Assembly: GCA_051453625.1 (NCBI GenBank)
Contig: JBOZIK010000001.1
Coordinates: 247,630,734-247,694,733 of the forward strand
Source: Welwitschia mirabilis
Lineage: Eukaryota > Gnetophyta > Gnetopsida > Welwitschiales
Length of the DNA: 64,000 nucleotides
Reading direction: 5' to 3'
Shown here: positions 44,821 to 58,944 of the stretch, piece after piece
How the letters are laid out: the number at the start of each line of letters is the position of its first letter
Numbering within the stretch: the stretch's first letter is position 1
Position numbers and translations under genes: made by a program
The notes under the pieces: generated by a model
Database searches by the model: none
What the model was told of the DNA's origin: nothing
The model's input: the letters and a program-made list of their open reading frames with translations, nothing else

Positions 44821-47800
44821 TTAGAATTATATATACCTATACTATTATACCACTCTACTAGTACATATTAGCATTATGTTACAAATATTTATTTTGACAA
44901 TTTTTTTTTTCTATTCAATATATGACTAAGATCCATGAATTAGTATGAATTATATCTTAAATGAGTGGGAAATTTAAATTATATTTAGGGTATGATAATA
45001 GCTATAATTCTAGAAGATGTCTCCTTGAAGATATCATAATAATAATGTAAAGTCCAATGATTTTATGATTATGAGTTCAATTCTCAGAGAAGCATTTTAA
45101 TAAATATAATTATAGAAGGAGGTATTGTTATTAATAGTTTTGATCTTAACATCTATTAATATGAATTTTGCCTTCATAATTTAGCTTCTAATTCCATGAC
45201 ATTGCTATATTCATCAACTAGGCTATCATGACATAGTTGTAAAGCTTCTTGAAATTGTTCTAAGGAAGATCTATAAGCCCTATTTTTATTCATTTATTAA
45301 GATATTCAAATTAACCTATAAATTAATAAACAATAATATTTAGATGATCAAACAAGTATAATGAAGAGGGTTAAAATATATAATTTTTATCTCTAACACA
45401 TACTAGTTAATTATTTACTATTCTATTTAGTAATTAAAATATTCATAAATTTCATCTACTAATTGGAGTTGTATATTTATATTTTTTTTTCCTTTATCTA
45501 CTCTTCTTATACTTGTTCTAATTATATTTATTTATTTTAAATTATTTGGCTATTATAAAGATTAAATAACTTTATTTCTATGTTTATAATCCTAATTATT
45601 TTATTTTCATTTGATTTAATTTTATTATATATCATATCTTTTACTTACTATAGGTTATCCATCCTAATTCTACTCTAGGCTAAGTGTTTATACTACTAAA
45701 TGTCTTAAAAAATTCTAACAATGACTTTAACATGATATATTTAGAGACTAATACATACATATTAAGAATTGTAATATTATTATATTTATTTAGAATAAGA
45801 TCACATTTGTAAATATTAAAACTTATACTATTATTTTATTACATAGAATAACCTTCATACATCTTCATAAAATAATATGAATTTAGTTTTTATTATTGAC
45901 CTAAAGTTATTTAGTGAAAATGAGAATCACAAATAAAAGCATTGAATCCATGTCAAATAAATTTAAGAAATTTCTATAAAGATAATAAAATTTTAAATGA
46001 ATTAATAATTATTAGTAATTCTTATAAAAATGTTACTACTAAAAGGATGAATCATATATTAATGAATGTTACAAATTCATTATTATTATATAAAAATATT
46101 TTCATGTAGCATCCTCCTTGATCATATCGTTTCAAATATGAATAGTTTATAAGTTTCTTAAATAATTTTATAAAATTCATTTAATTAAGTAAATTACACT
46201 AAACTCTTATGGAAGTGTAAGTATTAAGAAATAATACTATGTAATACTTATTAAATAAGGAATTAATTAAGTGTTGTTGCATTCTCATATTAAGCAAGTT
46301 TGTTAAAATCAATATCTAACTAGTACTTAATCTATTCTAAGAACTACAAACTTTTAATATCTTATAAGGAAGAAATACTATTTAAAAGACACATTAGGAT
46401 TATAATGTAAAGTTCTCATCTATCAATTTCTAGTAAGCTTGATAGCACATGAATTGTAATTATGATTAGAAAATATCCATTATGTCCATGGATAAATGAT
46501 GGTAGGAAAATAATTATATTATAATTAAGATATAATAATATAACCATAGAATTGATATTAATATGCTTAACTTTTATACTTAGAAATCAATATTATTCAT
46601 ATTATACTTTATTAGGGGCTTCTTTTAGGATTGATGAATGAAGTAATATATAACAATATATTATATAGAATGAAAAAGAGTAAGGAGAAAAAATAAACAT
46701 GAAGTCTATGCAACTAATAAAAACCATATTGGAGCTAACTAAACCATGATTTAAGAAATGCATTTTTCCCCTTAAATTAGAATAATAAATAATATTATAA
46801 ATCTTAACAAAAAAATCTTATCACATATCATTATCTATGTTAATAATTATCTATTTATCATGTATCATTTACTTCATATTAACATAACTATAAAGGCCAA
46901 TAGTAGATAGAGAAAAACTTGTTGTTATTATAGTGAATATCTTTACTAGAACTATAACTAAAGATATACTAAAAATTAATAACATAATTAGTCAAGATTT
47001 ATGTACCATGTGGAATCCCATGCCCATTATTAGAGAAATAAAGGATGAGAGTTAACATATCTTACAAAAATATTCTAAGTACACATAGTTTAAGAACTTT
47101 TATATAATGTTATTAATATAGATATAATATTTAGAGAAATTAAGATAATATTGCATAATAAATTAATTAATAAGAGGGGAAAATATAATTTAAAAAATTT
47201 CTATAATGGACAATTATATTATATGACAATTACATGAACACTAAAAAAGAGTATATCTTCTTAGAAAAATGCTCAGATTAGGTTGGAATAATGAATAATT
47301 TTCTAAGGATTTACATTTATGTAAAATTGCATCCCTTGATTTGTGTACTGAGAAGTTGGATAAATAAAAATTAATTCATTATAAACTAATCTCTAAATTT
47401 TTTAAGTCGTATTCCATTCGAAATCTCTATCCATACACTTATGGCTATTTAACATTTGATAATTATATCTAAATACTTTAAGAAAATAATATTATATTCT
47501 TATATCATCTATTTTAAATAAAATAAAGTTATAAATGATAATTTTATAGCCTCAGATTAATAATAACAACACATAAAATAGGGGAAATGATAGGTTGAAA
47601 TAGTAATTTGATATTAACATTGATTAACATAAAATAAAAGGAAGGCAACATTAAGTATCTTATGTTAAGGCAATAGAAAAAATGCTACTACAAAAATTCT
47701 TTTAATAAGAAAATGCATCATCAAAGAGAAAGATAAAATATTTAAAAATAATAAAAATTCTTTAAACATTATTTATTTCATAATCCTTGAGTGGTATAAA

Positions 47801-50760
47801 AAATCTGTGATAATCTTTAGTCTATCCACTCTCTATAAGTTATAAATGAACTAAATTGAAATTTAGAAAAGAAACGATGTCTTAAAAAATAAAAAGTATT
47901 ACCTATATAAGTTCTTCTTCCATTTTTTTCCATTTTAAAAATTCCCTTATTATCATGTACACAAAATTTAGAAAAGAACGGTATTTTAGGCATTAAAAAA
48001 CTTATTGTTGATGAAACTTTAAAAACATTGTATCTTTTGTAAAAGTATTACTCTTATATATCTTATACTTTAAGATGAATTTTTGAAAATCTAGAAACAT
48101 AGTAAATAAAGTTTGAGAATATTAAAATTTTAGAAAAAAACATATTTCTAACATGTCTTAATCTTTTGATACATATCTCTGTATGCCTATCTTCCTTATG
48201 TAATATTTTCTTTAATTCATTTTTCTTGTGTTTATGAAAGCCTCATGATATTTTTTAATCCACATCAATTTGATCATTTTCATATATTTTTTCCATTTTA
48301 TTTTTATAAATACTAATATATTACTTATGTGTATTTTATTTTATTACATCATACATTAATCAGATAATTAATATTAATTAATCATTAATTACATATTAAT
48401 TTCTAACAAGTCTACTATAAGACTTAGTTATTAATCCTTAATAATAAGATCAAAGATTTAGTATATTGGCTTTAATTTCAATAGTATGTGGGTTGATATA
48501 TGATTCATGTTCATGTGTTTAAGGCATATAACATAGGATTGAAATATCTTGGTTGCAAATCATAAGTAATAGTCAGATATTAAATAGCTAGCTTTAAGGT
48601 TGGTAAATGCCTCTCATGGTTTCTAAAGTAAACTAGTAACTCTAGTGAGTGTAATATAGCTTTTAATATGTTAACATGATTTAAAAAAATATATCTTCCA
48701 AATATATTCACTAATTAAACTATAAATTAGTCAATATTGATATTATACCATGTGATGTTGCTTATCAATGTGTTATTTTTCAAATTTTCCTTTGTTTTAT
48801 TCTAATTATAATTTTTATTCATTATTTTTAAATTATTTCAAAAACCTTAACTATTAAAAATCATAATGTTAATAAGCTATGAAAAAAGGATAATATCTTA
48901 AAATTATAGCACTCATATTATTATTATTATTATTTTGTGTAGAATAACATTGGAATATATTCATTCAATATTGTATATTATTAAAATAAAATTATTAAAA
49001 AATTGATTTTATAGTACTACTCTATTTATAGTTATTCCCTTATGGGAATCATAGCTCATACTAGAGTTTGACAAAATATTATTTTATAAATATATAAGGA
49101 TATAAGTTTATTTAATTTTCTATTTTTCATGTACTTTTTTTAACACTACCTTGAGACTACTTTATTTGAACTTTGGGGCCCTCTTATTTTATTAATGAAT
49201 AAGGCAATATGGGATTGTCTATAATCTTTTTATAATTAAAAGTTTAACCTTTACTTACATGTTTTGGTAATTTATATTACAATATGAGTTGTAGAAATAA
49301 TTTCTTAACATGCTAACAAAAAACATATTATGCATGTATAGCAAGTAAAAAGGTGTACCTAGTAATNNNNNNNNNNATGATAAATGTTCAATATTCTTTA
49401 ACATTACAAATGGTCTAGTATGCCTAGTTATTAAAGTTAGTATATTCATAGCTCTCATAATATCCTTTAAAATAATAACATCTAGAAATATGTGATTAGC
49501 CACTTGAATTGTAATGTCTTATTTAGTATCCTAGCATAGTATGACATGAAATCTAAAGCTTTTTTCATTCTTTAGCTAATTATTTTCATTTTATTATTCA
49601 TTTATCATATGAATTATGATCCTATAATTATTCTATCTTTACTTACTCAATAATTTTAGTGATCTATAATTTCTATTATGTAAGGCTTTAAATTGAATCA
49701 TGCTAATAGAACTATGATAACTATTATCATAAGTAAATTTCATTAATCATAAATAGCTTTTTCAAATTTATGACTCATTTAAAAGACATGATCTTAATAA
49801 ATCATCTAATACTTTATTTACCATTTCTAGTTAACCATCTATTTAAGGCCAAGTTATGTAATCATGTTAAGCCTAATTTTCAATCCAAATAATCATTATT
49901 ATTAAAATTTAAAAATGAGATAAGAAATTATGTGACATCCTATCTCTTCACAATGATTTTTGTCATAGGGATATTTTTTTTAAAAAATGATATGACTTCT
50001 GTTGATTAGAATTTATCAGATCCTTTAAGAATAAGCTCTTTATTTTTTATGAATTAAGTATTCTTTCATTATAATATGGTATATTAAATGATAATTAACA
50101 TAGGATCTTATCAAATTAGGATCACATTATAGTTGGAACTTGTTGAATGTAACTTAGTTTGAAAGATATAAGCTACTTAAAAAAATAAAAGTCCACAAAT
50201 ATATTCTATTTATCATGATCCTAAAAACTAGTAAATAAAAATGCCATTAAAAACTTTCCATTTTGTAAAATTTGTCAATTTGTTAAATGCGTAATTTTAA
50301 TTAGTTAATATGTAATAAATATTTAAGGATCATAAACCTTAAGGGAGAGTTGTGAAAATGATTTAAATGATCTTAATAATATTAAATGGATCCCTTTTAA
50401 AAGTGTAAGCTAGACATTAGAGTTGCACAACTATGTTGAGTGCCTTGATAAATTAATCAGGTCTCTTAGTGATCCCATGTATTAGACCTTAAAGGTAGCA
50501 TAATCTTATTGGAATGCCATATCAAGAACCTACATTTAAAAAATGTAAAAGATAAGACATGTATTTATGCAAGTTAAAAGAGATAAGTCATATGATTTTA
50601 CTATCCATCATGTTTTTAAATTATAAATGATAATAAAATGTAGTCAAATTTTATTCTATCTTCTAAAGAGATTTAGTTTCTTAATTTTCATTATTTTTAA
50701 GAACTTATTTTTATAAAATGAAAATGAAAATATTACAATTTGTATTATAGCCAATGAGCT
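44821..50760. other. Long AT-rich region with nothing recognisable
   Basis: About 5.9 kb of very AT-rich sequence. I could not read any retrotransposon domain, gene, or LTR pair. A short ATT microsatellite lies near 48919-48936, and a 10-N gap at 49367-49376. ORFs are below 85 codons and low in complexity. Confidence 0.4.
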
Positions 50761-50767
50761 ATAATGA

Positions 50768-50810
50768 TTTTTTTTTTCAAAGTAATAAACTTGATATTTT
50801 ATTAATAGAA
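50768..50810 (-). other. Possible LINE-like 3' end with poly(A)
   Basis: On the minus strand, sequence containing AATAAAAT and TTTATTACTTTG runs into ten A residues. This resembles the end of plant LINEs. No LINE reverse transcriptase or RNase H is readable to the right, so this remains a guess. Confidence 0.25.
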
Positions 50811-51848
50811 GAAAAATAAAAAGTACATTGCCTTAATAATAATAAAAGCATGTAGAAATACAAGAATAATAAGAAGACATGATGAGAAATGAAGAAACCA
50901 AACATTCATCACTCTCAATTATAACCATCACAACCTTGAGGTGCATGTGAGAAAAAATCCACTGAGAGATGACTTGAGAGAACTAATAAGAAATTTTCCT
51001 TTGATATAATTCAAGAGATGGTAATTCATTATTATATATTTGTTATAACAATGATTTAGTAATGTGATAATACAATGCATCAAAGCCTTCAAATACTCCT
51101 TCAAAACATTATGCATATGATACAAAGAATACAAGTATTTCTTAGAGGCCACTAATCTTTGAATAGCATGGTTTAGCATTCATCTTAAGTTACAAATATG
51201 ACCTTCATTTTATGAAGTATTCACCATCATTTCCTCCATGTACACTTTCTTGTTCTTTAAAGAATGATTCTTTAAGTGCAATCCATCAAGTTTGTCTTGA
51301 AAAAATAAAATCATAAGCATGATTATTAATATCTAAATCTCATAATTAAAGAATATGAAAAGAATGAAAAATTCATAAATCAAGTGTATGAGTCTAAACC
51401 TCAAAAGTTTGTTATTAATAAACTTTTAATAGGTTATATAGTGAATTGATTCCAACTCATTGATGTCGAATTCAAGGTTGCATCAGATACAATTTCATAA
51501 GGAATAAATAGTATAAACCATGCAAAGTAATCTTCATTATTTGCTTCCAATTTAATCACTGTAATGAAAGGCCCTCTACTAGTGAGATATTTTTCTTTCT
51601 TTTTTTAATACTTAAATCTACCAACCTCTACACTTGCTAAATTTGATCAATTAACACTTTGATTTTGAGCATCAAATGTATAAGTACTGCATGTAGTATT
51701 CTATCTATATTATAATAAGAAGTAAATAAAGGGAATGATGTGAATGAAGTTAGTAAATAAGGAGCAGTAAAAAGTGCTAAAAATAAACTTCCATTAGTGT
51801 GGTAAAAACGATTAGCCTAACCATAGGAGTATCAAACAAATTGACCAA
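50811..51848. other. Unassigned AT-rich region
   Basis: The minus-strand ORF at 50928-51179 (83 codons) has no recognisable motif. Nothing else stands out. Confidence 0.35.
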
Positions 51849-51994
51849 CTATATGGATGGATCAATGTTGATTAACCATTGGAGAAATTTCCTTTAAACT
51901 TGTAAAATTTTGAAAGATTGCCTATATGAATGAATCAAAGTTGATTACCCATTAGAGCAATCTCCTTTAAAATTATAAAACATTGAAAGCTCTA
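51849..51994. repeat. Two 73-base tandem units
   Basis: CTATATGRATGRATCAAWGTTGATTA begins at 51849 and again at 51922, each followed by a CCATTRGAG block and AATTTCCTTTAAA / AATCTCCTTTAAA. Offset 73 bases. Confidence 0.6.
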
Positions 51995-54897
51995 AACTAG
52001 TTAAGAATGGTATAATCACTTACTTTGACCCTTAAATGAACACCTTCATATTCCTCCAAGATAAATTTATCCTCTTATTAAGAAAAAGTAAGATAATGCA
52101 ATTTGAAAAACTCCTACAAAAAGGAGTATAGTATTAACCACATAAAAATAAAATTCAAAAAAAAGCTTCAAGTAATAATACTTAATGTGAGCATTTAGTT
52201 GCTATAAAAAAGGACTAGAAAAGAGGATTTTTATCATTCTTCTTCTTCTAACTCTTTCATAGGTGGTTATGAATGATTTTATACAAGAAGGATTTTCCCC
52301 TCTCTAATGAGAGGAATGAGGAGTGTGAGACAATTATTCTTTATCTACATCCATCTATAAAGTAATGAAAAGTAGATGAGAAATACAAAATAATATAGAA
52401 AAATAAAATCATTATTCTTTATTTTTGAGGAATAAAAAATAACACTACTTCAATAAAGTACCATATCACTTTTCTTATTTGAAGTAGGAAGGTCCTATGT
52501 GAATGAATTCTAAGTAAGAAATAAAGCGGCATTATGATACTACTAGGAAATTTAATTCATTTAATATCCAAAAAGAAGTTTCTTTATAGAAGTCTAAGTA
52601 AAGAGATATTAGAATACTTTCAAAAGCAAGAAACCCAAATTATAATTCTACTTAACTTTATACAAATATGAAATGACTTCTAAACAAATAGTATAATCCT
52701 AATCAAAGGGAATCTTATTATCTTAAGCTAAGGATAAGAGAAAGATCACATATTCTAGAAGCTCCAATGTATGACAATAAATAAAATAATGATAGGCTAT
52801 GAGAAAACCTAAGGCTATATAATATGTCACTAGGATGGATTCTAAAGAAATTTCATTATACGCCTTCAAACACATCTTCTTATCTTTAAAGTTATAGAAG
52901 AAAGTTTTAAACAAATCTGGGGTATTCAATTCATAAGTAGAAAAACATTTAAAAGTAAAAAGTACATTTTAAGAGGTTAAAAGTATTCTTTATAGCTTAT
53001 GGAGTAATACGAACTATACCTAGGTCAGGATGATGATAGAAATATATTTAAGAATCAAAAGATTTATAATTAAAACCAAAAATTAGGAAGGCTTTAGTGA
53101 AATAAAAATTAAAATTTAAAAATAATAAGAGATAAAAAAATAGTATAACTTAATACCTAATTAAATTCTAATTAAGCTATTAATATGTAGGCCTCTACAT
53201 CAATAAATAAAAGGTTATAATTAACATATATAATTTTTATAAGATCCTGATAAAATACAACTTATAAAAAAGAAGTTAACTNNNNNNNNNNTTTTTGTTT
53301 CTCTTCCTAATTCTTTAATATTATTACGTAATAGACTTAGTGTAATATAGGATCAAATTTTACTCATTCCTTTATTAACATTTTTATATTGTAAAGAAAA
53401 ATCATATTAATATTATATATTTAACTATAATTAATTCCTATAGTACTTTTATTTACAAACAATAGCAATGTTATACATTTGTAAGGATTGTTGAACTTAG
53501 AGAAAAGGTTTGAATGAGGTCTACTGAATAAAAATTATACTAAAAAACAAATTAATTTTTTCATAATAAAACCTTACTAGTTAACATGGTTCCCCAACCT
53601 AGGTACATCTACACATAAAGGGTATCTTTCTCTCATACCTCTAGATATCCTTAACCTATAAAATAGTATTTTAAAGAACCATCAACTTTACATGCAAATG
53701 ATATGCTCCTTTTAAAATACCATTATCTTGCCCTTAGAGATTTACAATAAACTAAACAAAAAATGTGCTTACAAGCATCTATAGAAGCACACCTTTATGA
53801 GAGTTATCTTAAAATTTAAAACCTGTATGAAGGGATCTTAATAATGTAAATAAGAAATGGATTGTAATATGTATATTTAAAAATATGATAGTCCTTTTAA
53901 TTTAAGTGTCAATAAGAAATAATATTAAAAGAAGAAATAAGCCTAAAAAGATATCACTTTATTAAACGCTTGAGTTCTCCCTAATTGTTATCACTCATAA
54001 GTGTTGTAGATCATAGTGATATAACTATAGTAAGATCCAATGATTCAATAATGTATTTACTAGAGATTCCTTTTCAAAAAGAGAGTAAAAAGCTTTGTTT
54101 TTAGTACTAATTATCAATGCAAGTTACTTTTATTTCTTTCTTTATATCCTTTATATTTTTAATGTCTTTCTTTTCTTTATCCCAGAGATAGCCATTTATA
54201 AACTTTTAAACATCATGTAATCAATAGAATGACTGAGATTTGGTCATTCAATGGATATTTATTTTTTCATCAAATGTCTAGGATATATGTCTTTGAAATA
54301 ATAAATGTCCCTATAAGGGAGATGTCTTTACCGTAAAAATGACTTTGATTAGAATACCTAAATTTTAATAAACCTTGAACTACTATATTTATAATCCTTA
54401 ATGATAATGAATGCAAGGTGAAAAACTTGATTTTTTTTCTAAAATATAAATAAGTCATGAAAATAAAACTTATCTCTACTAAATCTTCCAGTTTAGCATT
54501 GACAACTTTAACTTTGAAGACATTTTCCATCAAATGAAGTACTATTAACATATTTAACTTAATTGATGTCTTTTCCTTCTTTTAGCATCTTGATTCAATG
54601 TAGACAGCTTTGACATTATAGATAACTTTGGCTATTTGATAAAGTCTAGTTTAGTGTAGAAATCTTTTATATTCTAGACATATTTTACATAGATGTGTTC
54701 ATATATTTGCAGATGTGTTTTGTTAATTGTATCCATTCTTAATGAAATCTAAGCTAAGGCTTTTATGTAATATGAACTTTAAGTTTTTGATTAGATTAAA
54801 CCTTTTTGTAATTTTCGTTATCTCTAGATTTATTTATCGACACATTAGATACATCACATTTGACAAGTAAAAACATCAAAACCGAGATTTTAGTAAT
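51995..54897. other. Unassigned AT-rich region
   Basis: ORFs at 52723-52929 and 54270-54551 on the minus strand are unrecognised and hydrophobic or low-complexity. A 10-N gap lies at 53282-53291. Confidence 0.35.
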
Positions 54898-54914
54898 AAT
54901 CCCTCATTTTTTAT
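54898..54914 (-). other. Possible Copia polypurine tract and LTR boundary
   Basis: The minus strand reads AAAAAATGAGGGATTATTA, resembling a Copia polypurine tract before the start of a 3' LTR. If it is real, a minus-strand element lies to its right, but I cannot read its gag or pol. Confidence 0.3.
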
Positions 54915-57587
54915 GATGTCCAAAACTTGATGAATGTCATTAGTGCAATCATGTTTTATAAATTTATTAAAAAGAGTACATAATGTATTGTATAAGACAT
55001 GATATATATTTCAACAATTGGAAAATATTTTTTGATCATACATAATTTATTATAGAATAGTAAACAATAAGTGATACATGTTAAGCACAAAGTATATTGC
55101 ATATAAGGAAAAAGTAACAACAAATAATAAAAGATAATGAAATTAATGTCAATAACAAATATTAGTCATCAATATTAATTTCTTTTGTAGAAATTCCAAT
55201 CCATATATATGTCAGGTTCTCATCCATTAAATTCATTTATGATGTCTAATAGTATCAAATTTGATTTGTCCACCTTCTTCCCCTTTCTAAATAATACAAA
55301 AGGAGCTCATCAATAAGATCCAAGTCACTAGTATACTAAGTGCCATCTGTTATATCATCACTATCATAATATCCTTAGTGGTGATGTATAAATAAGAAGA
55401 GGTATGTAAACATGGATAACAATTTATAGATGATTACTATGGTGACTTACCTTGGCTCTTAGAGATTTGTCTCCTCATATGTGAGTACATTTGAAGCAAA
55501 CAAAAGTGAAAAGAAGCTAGCAGTAACTATCTGAACAAAATCATAAGATGAGGATGGAGAAATACTAAGAGATTGAGTAGTACTTATAGATGAAGCATGA
55601 ATGGGAATTATAAGATATGCTAGTGAAGAAGGATGATGAGATGGAGTTGATGGATTATATGAAGATAAAGGCTATGTAGGATAGTAGATGAATAATTTAT
55701 GATGAGTACTATCAAAGATAATAGGTTGGTTATTAGATCTCTTAGAGTTTACCTATTAGTACCTCTATGCCTATGTTAGAGCCTTATCCTCCCTCTATAC
55801 CTATGCTAGAGCTTGATACTTTTCCTATATCTATGCCTCCTTTATTACGGACTCTAATGAATCAAAACCTACTATATAACCTGAGTTATATCCTATAGTA
55901 GGAGGTTTTAGAGGTTCCTCTACCTCTGATTCCTCCTCTAAATCATACCAAGTGGAAGTCCTCATAGATTTCCAACTATCTATTGGTTCCTCTTCCTTAC
56001 TGACTACATAATGATACTTATTTAACTTCAATAGATTTTATCCAATATTTTTTACCATCTTAGTAATAACCTTAAGCCCTTTCTTTACTAATTATGAATA
56101 ATGAGTATCTAAAGAGTAAGAGGATTAAAAATATAATTTTGGAGGTCTCTTACTGGTACATTTACCCACTAGTATTAGTACTCGTCATTTCTTACTAAAT
56201 TCTAAAATTAGATTTTATAATAAGTGAGACTATCTTATGATATGGAGATGCTAGAATTAATAATAATCAATCTAATTAAGTGATGGTGACCTAAATTCTA
56301 GCCCTTATAAAAAAGAGTAATAATATCCATCTAAGAAAAAAAATTAGAATCAATTATCCTCCTTTTGAGAAGATAATAAATCATAAAAGTCTACATTGGA
56401 TTGCACTAGTTTTAGGTACTTCATTAAATAATTATGTTATAGAAGGTGATTAAACTCAAAATATATGCATTTGATACTAAATCTTATCATTTTATATTTT
56501 CATAAAGATATATTCTAGAATTGCCAAATAGCACATTACTTAATATTCACTATGAATTGTGAATAAAATGACACATGAAAGTATCTTTAAAAGAATGCAC
56601 AAATGATTCTAAAAGATCTAAATCATCTATATCAAATATAGGATTTACGAAGGTAGCTATAAAAAATAGATAACTATCTTGTAGTTAAGTTTGGAAAGTC
56701 CTAGTGCTGTAATCTATGTCATGAATATTGACATAGAATTCCCTAATAATAAGGTGTAAAATTCTTTTCTCTAATTGAACTAACATGTGTCAATCAAGAT
56801 GTGAGAAATAAGTGAGAAGCTGATCTTTTCTATTCCTTTAAAACCTAAGAGTATATTTTATAAAAGTAGAGTTTTTTATCTAAGTTTTAAAATATTTTGT
56901 TGTTGACTTATGATAGAACTCTAGCTGATACTATGGTCTATGGATTTTTGTGATAGATTCCTTACACTTTAAGTATCTTAAGAAGTTTTTCTTATAATTT
57001 TTAAATAAAAGGATAGAAAGACCTAAACTTAGAAAAAGTAAATGCAAGAGAATCAATGAAAAGAAGAGCATCTATTATGAAAAGAAAACCTATTATGCTA
57101 GATATGTAGACTTATTTTAAATCCAAGACATCTATGTTGAGAGATCTAGGAAAAACTAGATTGAAAAGGACTATAATAGGAATAGTTATTAAGTGGAGGA
57201 TTAAAAATGATAGATGTTGCTCCCATTCCTAAATAAAATGGATTAAAACATTTATCTACATTTTATTTTTTGCCATAGTTTGTAAAATATTTCTACTAGT
57301 TTAGATACATATAAAATGATAAAATTAGACATCTATCTTAATAAAAGAAATCTTCAGATGAAAAACTATATGAATTACCTACATACTATAAAAATGTCTA
57401 CACATCTAAAGAAATATATTTAAAAAAATTAAATAAAACATACTTAATCTTCAAAGATGTCTAAGTTATAAATGTTTCTACTAACTAAACATATATAAAA
57501 TAAAAGACATCTCTTTTAGTCAAAGATGTGTTCCTTGAAAAATAAAAAACTTTTTAGCTAATGTTACTATGTCAATTTCTAGGGATT
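54915..57587. other. Unassigned region with an acidic minus-strand ORF
   Basis: The best coding candidate is the minus-strand ORF at 55831-56031 (66 codons). It contains DLEEESEVEEPLKPPTIGY and is followed (to the left) by Ser/Pro/Tyr-rich sequence. The composition is unlike random AT-rich DNA, so it may be a fragment of a real protein, possibly a transposase tail. I do not recognise it. Confidence 0.35.
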
Positions 57588-58923
57588 TGATGGTTTATTT
57601 GGAGTAGTTTTAAAGGACATTTATATAGGTTTAAATATAATTCTGATGATTATGAAGATTTTATGGGATGATCATGAAAACATGAAATTCTTGGCATGTT
57701 TTGATGGCATTTTGGACATGTTCTAGTACTTAGAATGTTTGTGGAAGATTAATGATGAAGAAGGCTACTTTGCTTTAGCTGAAGAGTTTTGGAAGGGTTT
57801 CATCCCCACTATGATGCCCATGACATATGGGCTAACAACACTATATTTGTCCAATTGTGACAGTAACATGGATTTAAGCTTGAAGCCAATAAAGCCTCTT
57901 TTCTAAGAAGGTGTTGTTCTCATTATTATATCCATGACATAAGGGATGAAAACATATCTAGAGCCAACTATGGAATTGATTGCATATTTGGGAGATAATA
58001 ATTTATTTGTCATTACAGGGCATCATCCCTAGTGTTGTCTTCATGATAGGTAAGACAATAACTGCTTTGCATAAGTGGGACTGAATTATCTTGTAATGGA
58101 ATCATATACCCCACCTAGGCTACAAGGGTTTCTTCTCTAACTTCTATGATTATGTTTTTGGAACTTTATATATAAAATTATAAATATCTCCTTTGTACTC
58201 ACTTCTAATTTACTTTTTTGTACTCGATATTCTTATGATGAAATACTGAAGGATAAGAGATCCATTACATAGCTATAGAGAGAGGTCACCTTGGTATTGG
58301 GCTAAGTATCCTTCATTGAGGGGCTACTACTTTGTTTTAAGTGGATGCAAAAGTTCTATGATTAGTTCAAATACTTTTTTCACTATAATTCTATTTATGT
58401 CACTTACAGTTTTAGTTGGTTATATTTTACTAATAATTTTGTAATTTATTTAGATTATAAGGTCAATATTTATTAAGGTTAACTAGGATTAGTTTTGGTT
58501 TACATTATTATTTCATTTTAGTTTCACTTTTGCATATTCTATTTAGCATATCTCATAGTTCACATTGGTTAGGAATAAGTTATAAATTCTTCTTAATTGA
58601 TTTGAGTTATAAAGAGCTAGATCTTATCATAGAAGAATTAAGATCTAATTAGAGTCCATTCCATTTCCATCCTTATCCATTGCATTTCATTTCCATTCAT
58701 CTTGCTTTGCATTTTACATTTTTATTTACTTTTAATTATTTAAAGGTAAAAGACAAAAAATACTTTTGGAAAATCAATTCTCTAACTCTAAGCCTAGAAC
58801 CTTCATCATGATTATGACATTTATATTAACTCTTATCTATTCTAAAGTGTGTGTTTTGTAAGTATTATGATTTATAAGTTTTGCCTAAAGGACTTAAATA
58901 TTGCATAAATTTACACCGCAACA
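57588..58923 (+). repeat. 5' LTR of copy C (Athila-like)
   Basis: It starts TGATGGTTTA and ends GCAACA, 1336 bases. It is homologous to 8560-9786 throughout and, in reverse, to 706-1900. Dyad motifs in U3 lie at about 57801-57830, 57917-57950 and 58021-58060, all upstream of the TATA box. It is followed by a tRNA-Asp priming site, which fixes it as a 5' LTR. Confidence 0.8.
58179..58186 (+). promoter_or_regulatory. LTR TATA box (copy C)
   Basis: TATAAATA, about 120 bases downstream of the last U3 dyad motif, the same spacing as at 9040 and 23972. Confidence 0.55.
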
Positions 58924-58926
58924 TTT

Positions 58927-58944
58927 TGACACCATTAATGAGAA
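58927..58944 (+). other. Primer binding site, tRNA-Asp type (copy C)
   Basis: TGACACCATTAATGAGAA against the canonical TGGCGCCGTTGCCGGGGA. All but one of the differences are G-to-A or C-to-T, and they sit mostly in CpG or CpNpG contexts. It is three bases from the LTR end. Confidence 0.7.

Noticed and set aside
44411-44861. Several overlapping 100-136 codon ORFs on both strands
   Set aside because: All are dipeptide repeats from the CA/CG microsatellite and run through 100 N.
50768-53000. A full LINE on the minus strand
   Set aside because: Only an A-rich 3' end-like sequence is visible; no endonuclease, RT or RNase H motifs could be read.
55831-56031. Assignment as a hAT transposase C-terminal part
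   Set aside because: The acidic and Ser/Pro-rich composition is suggestive, but the dimerisation region expected upstream could not be read, so no family name is given.
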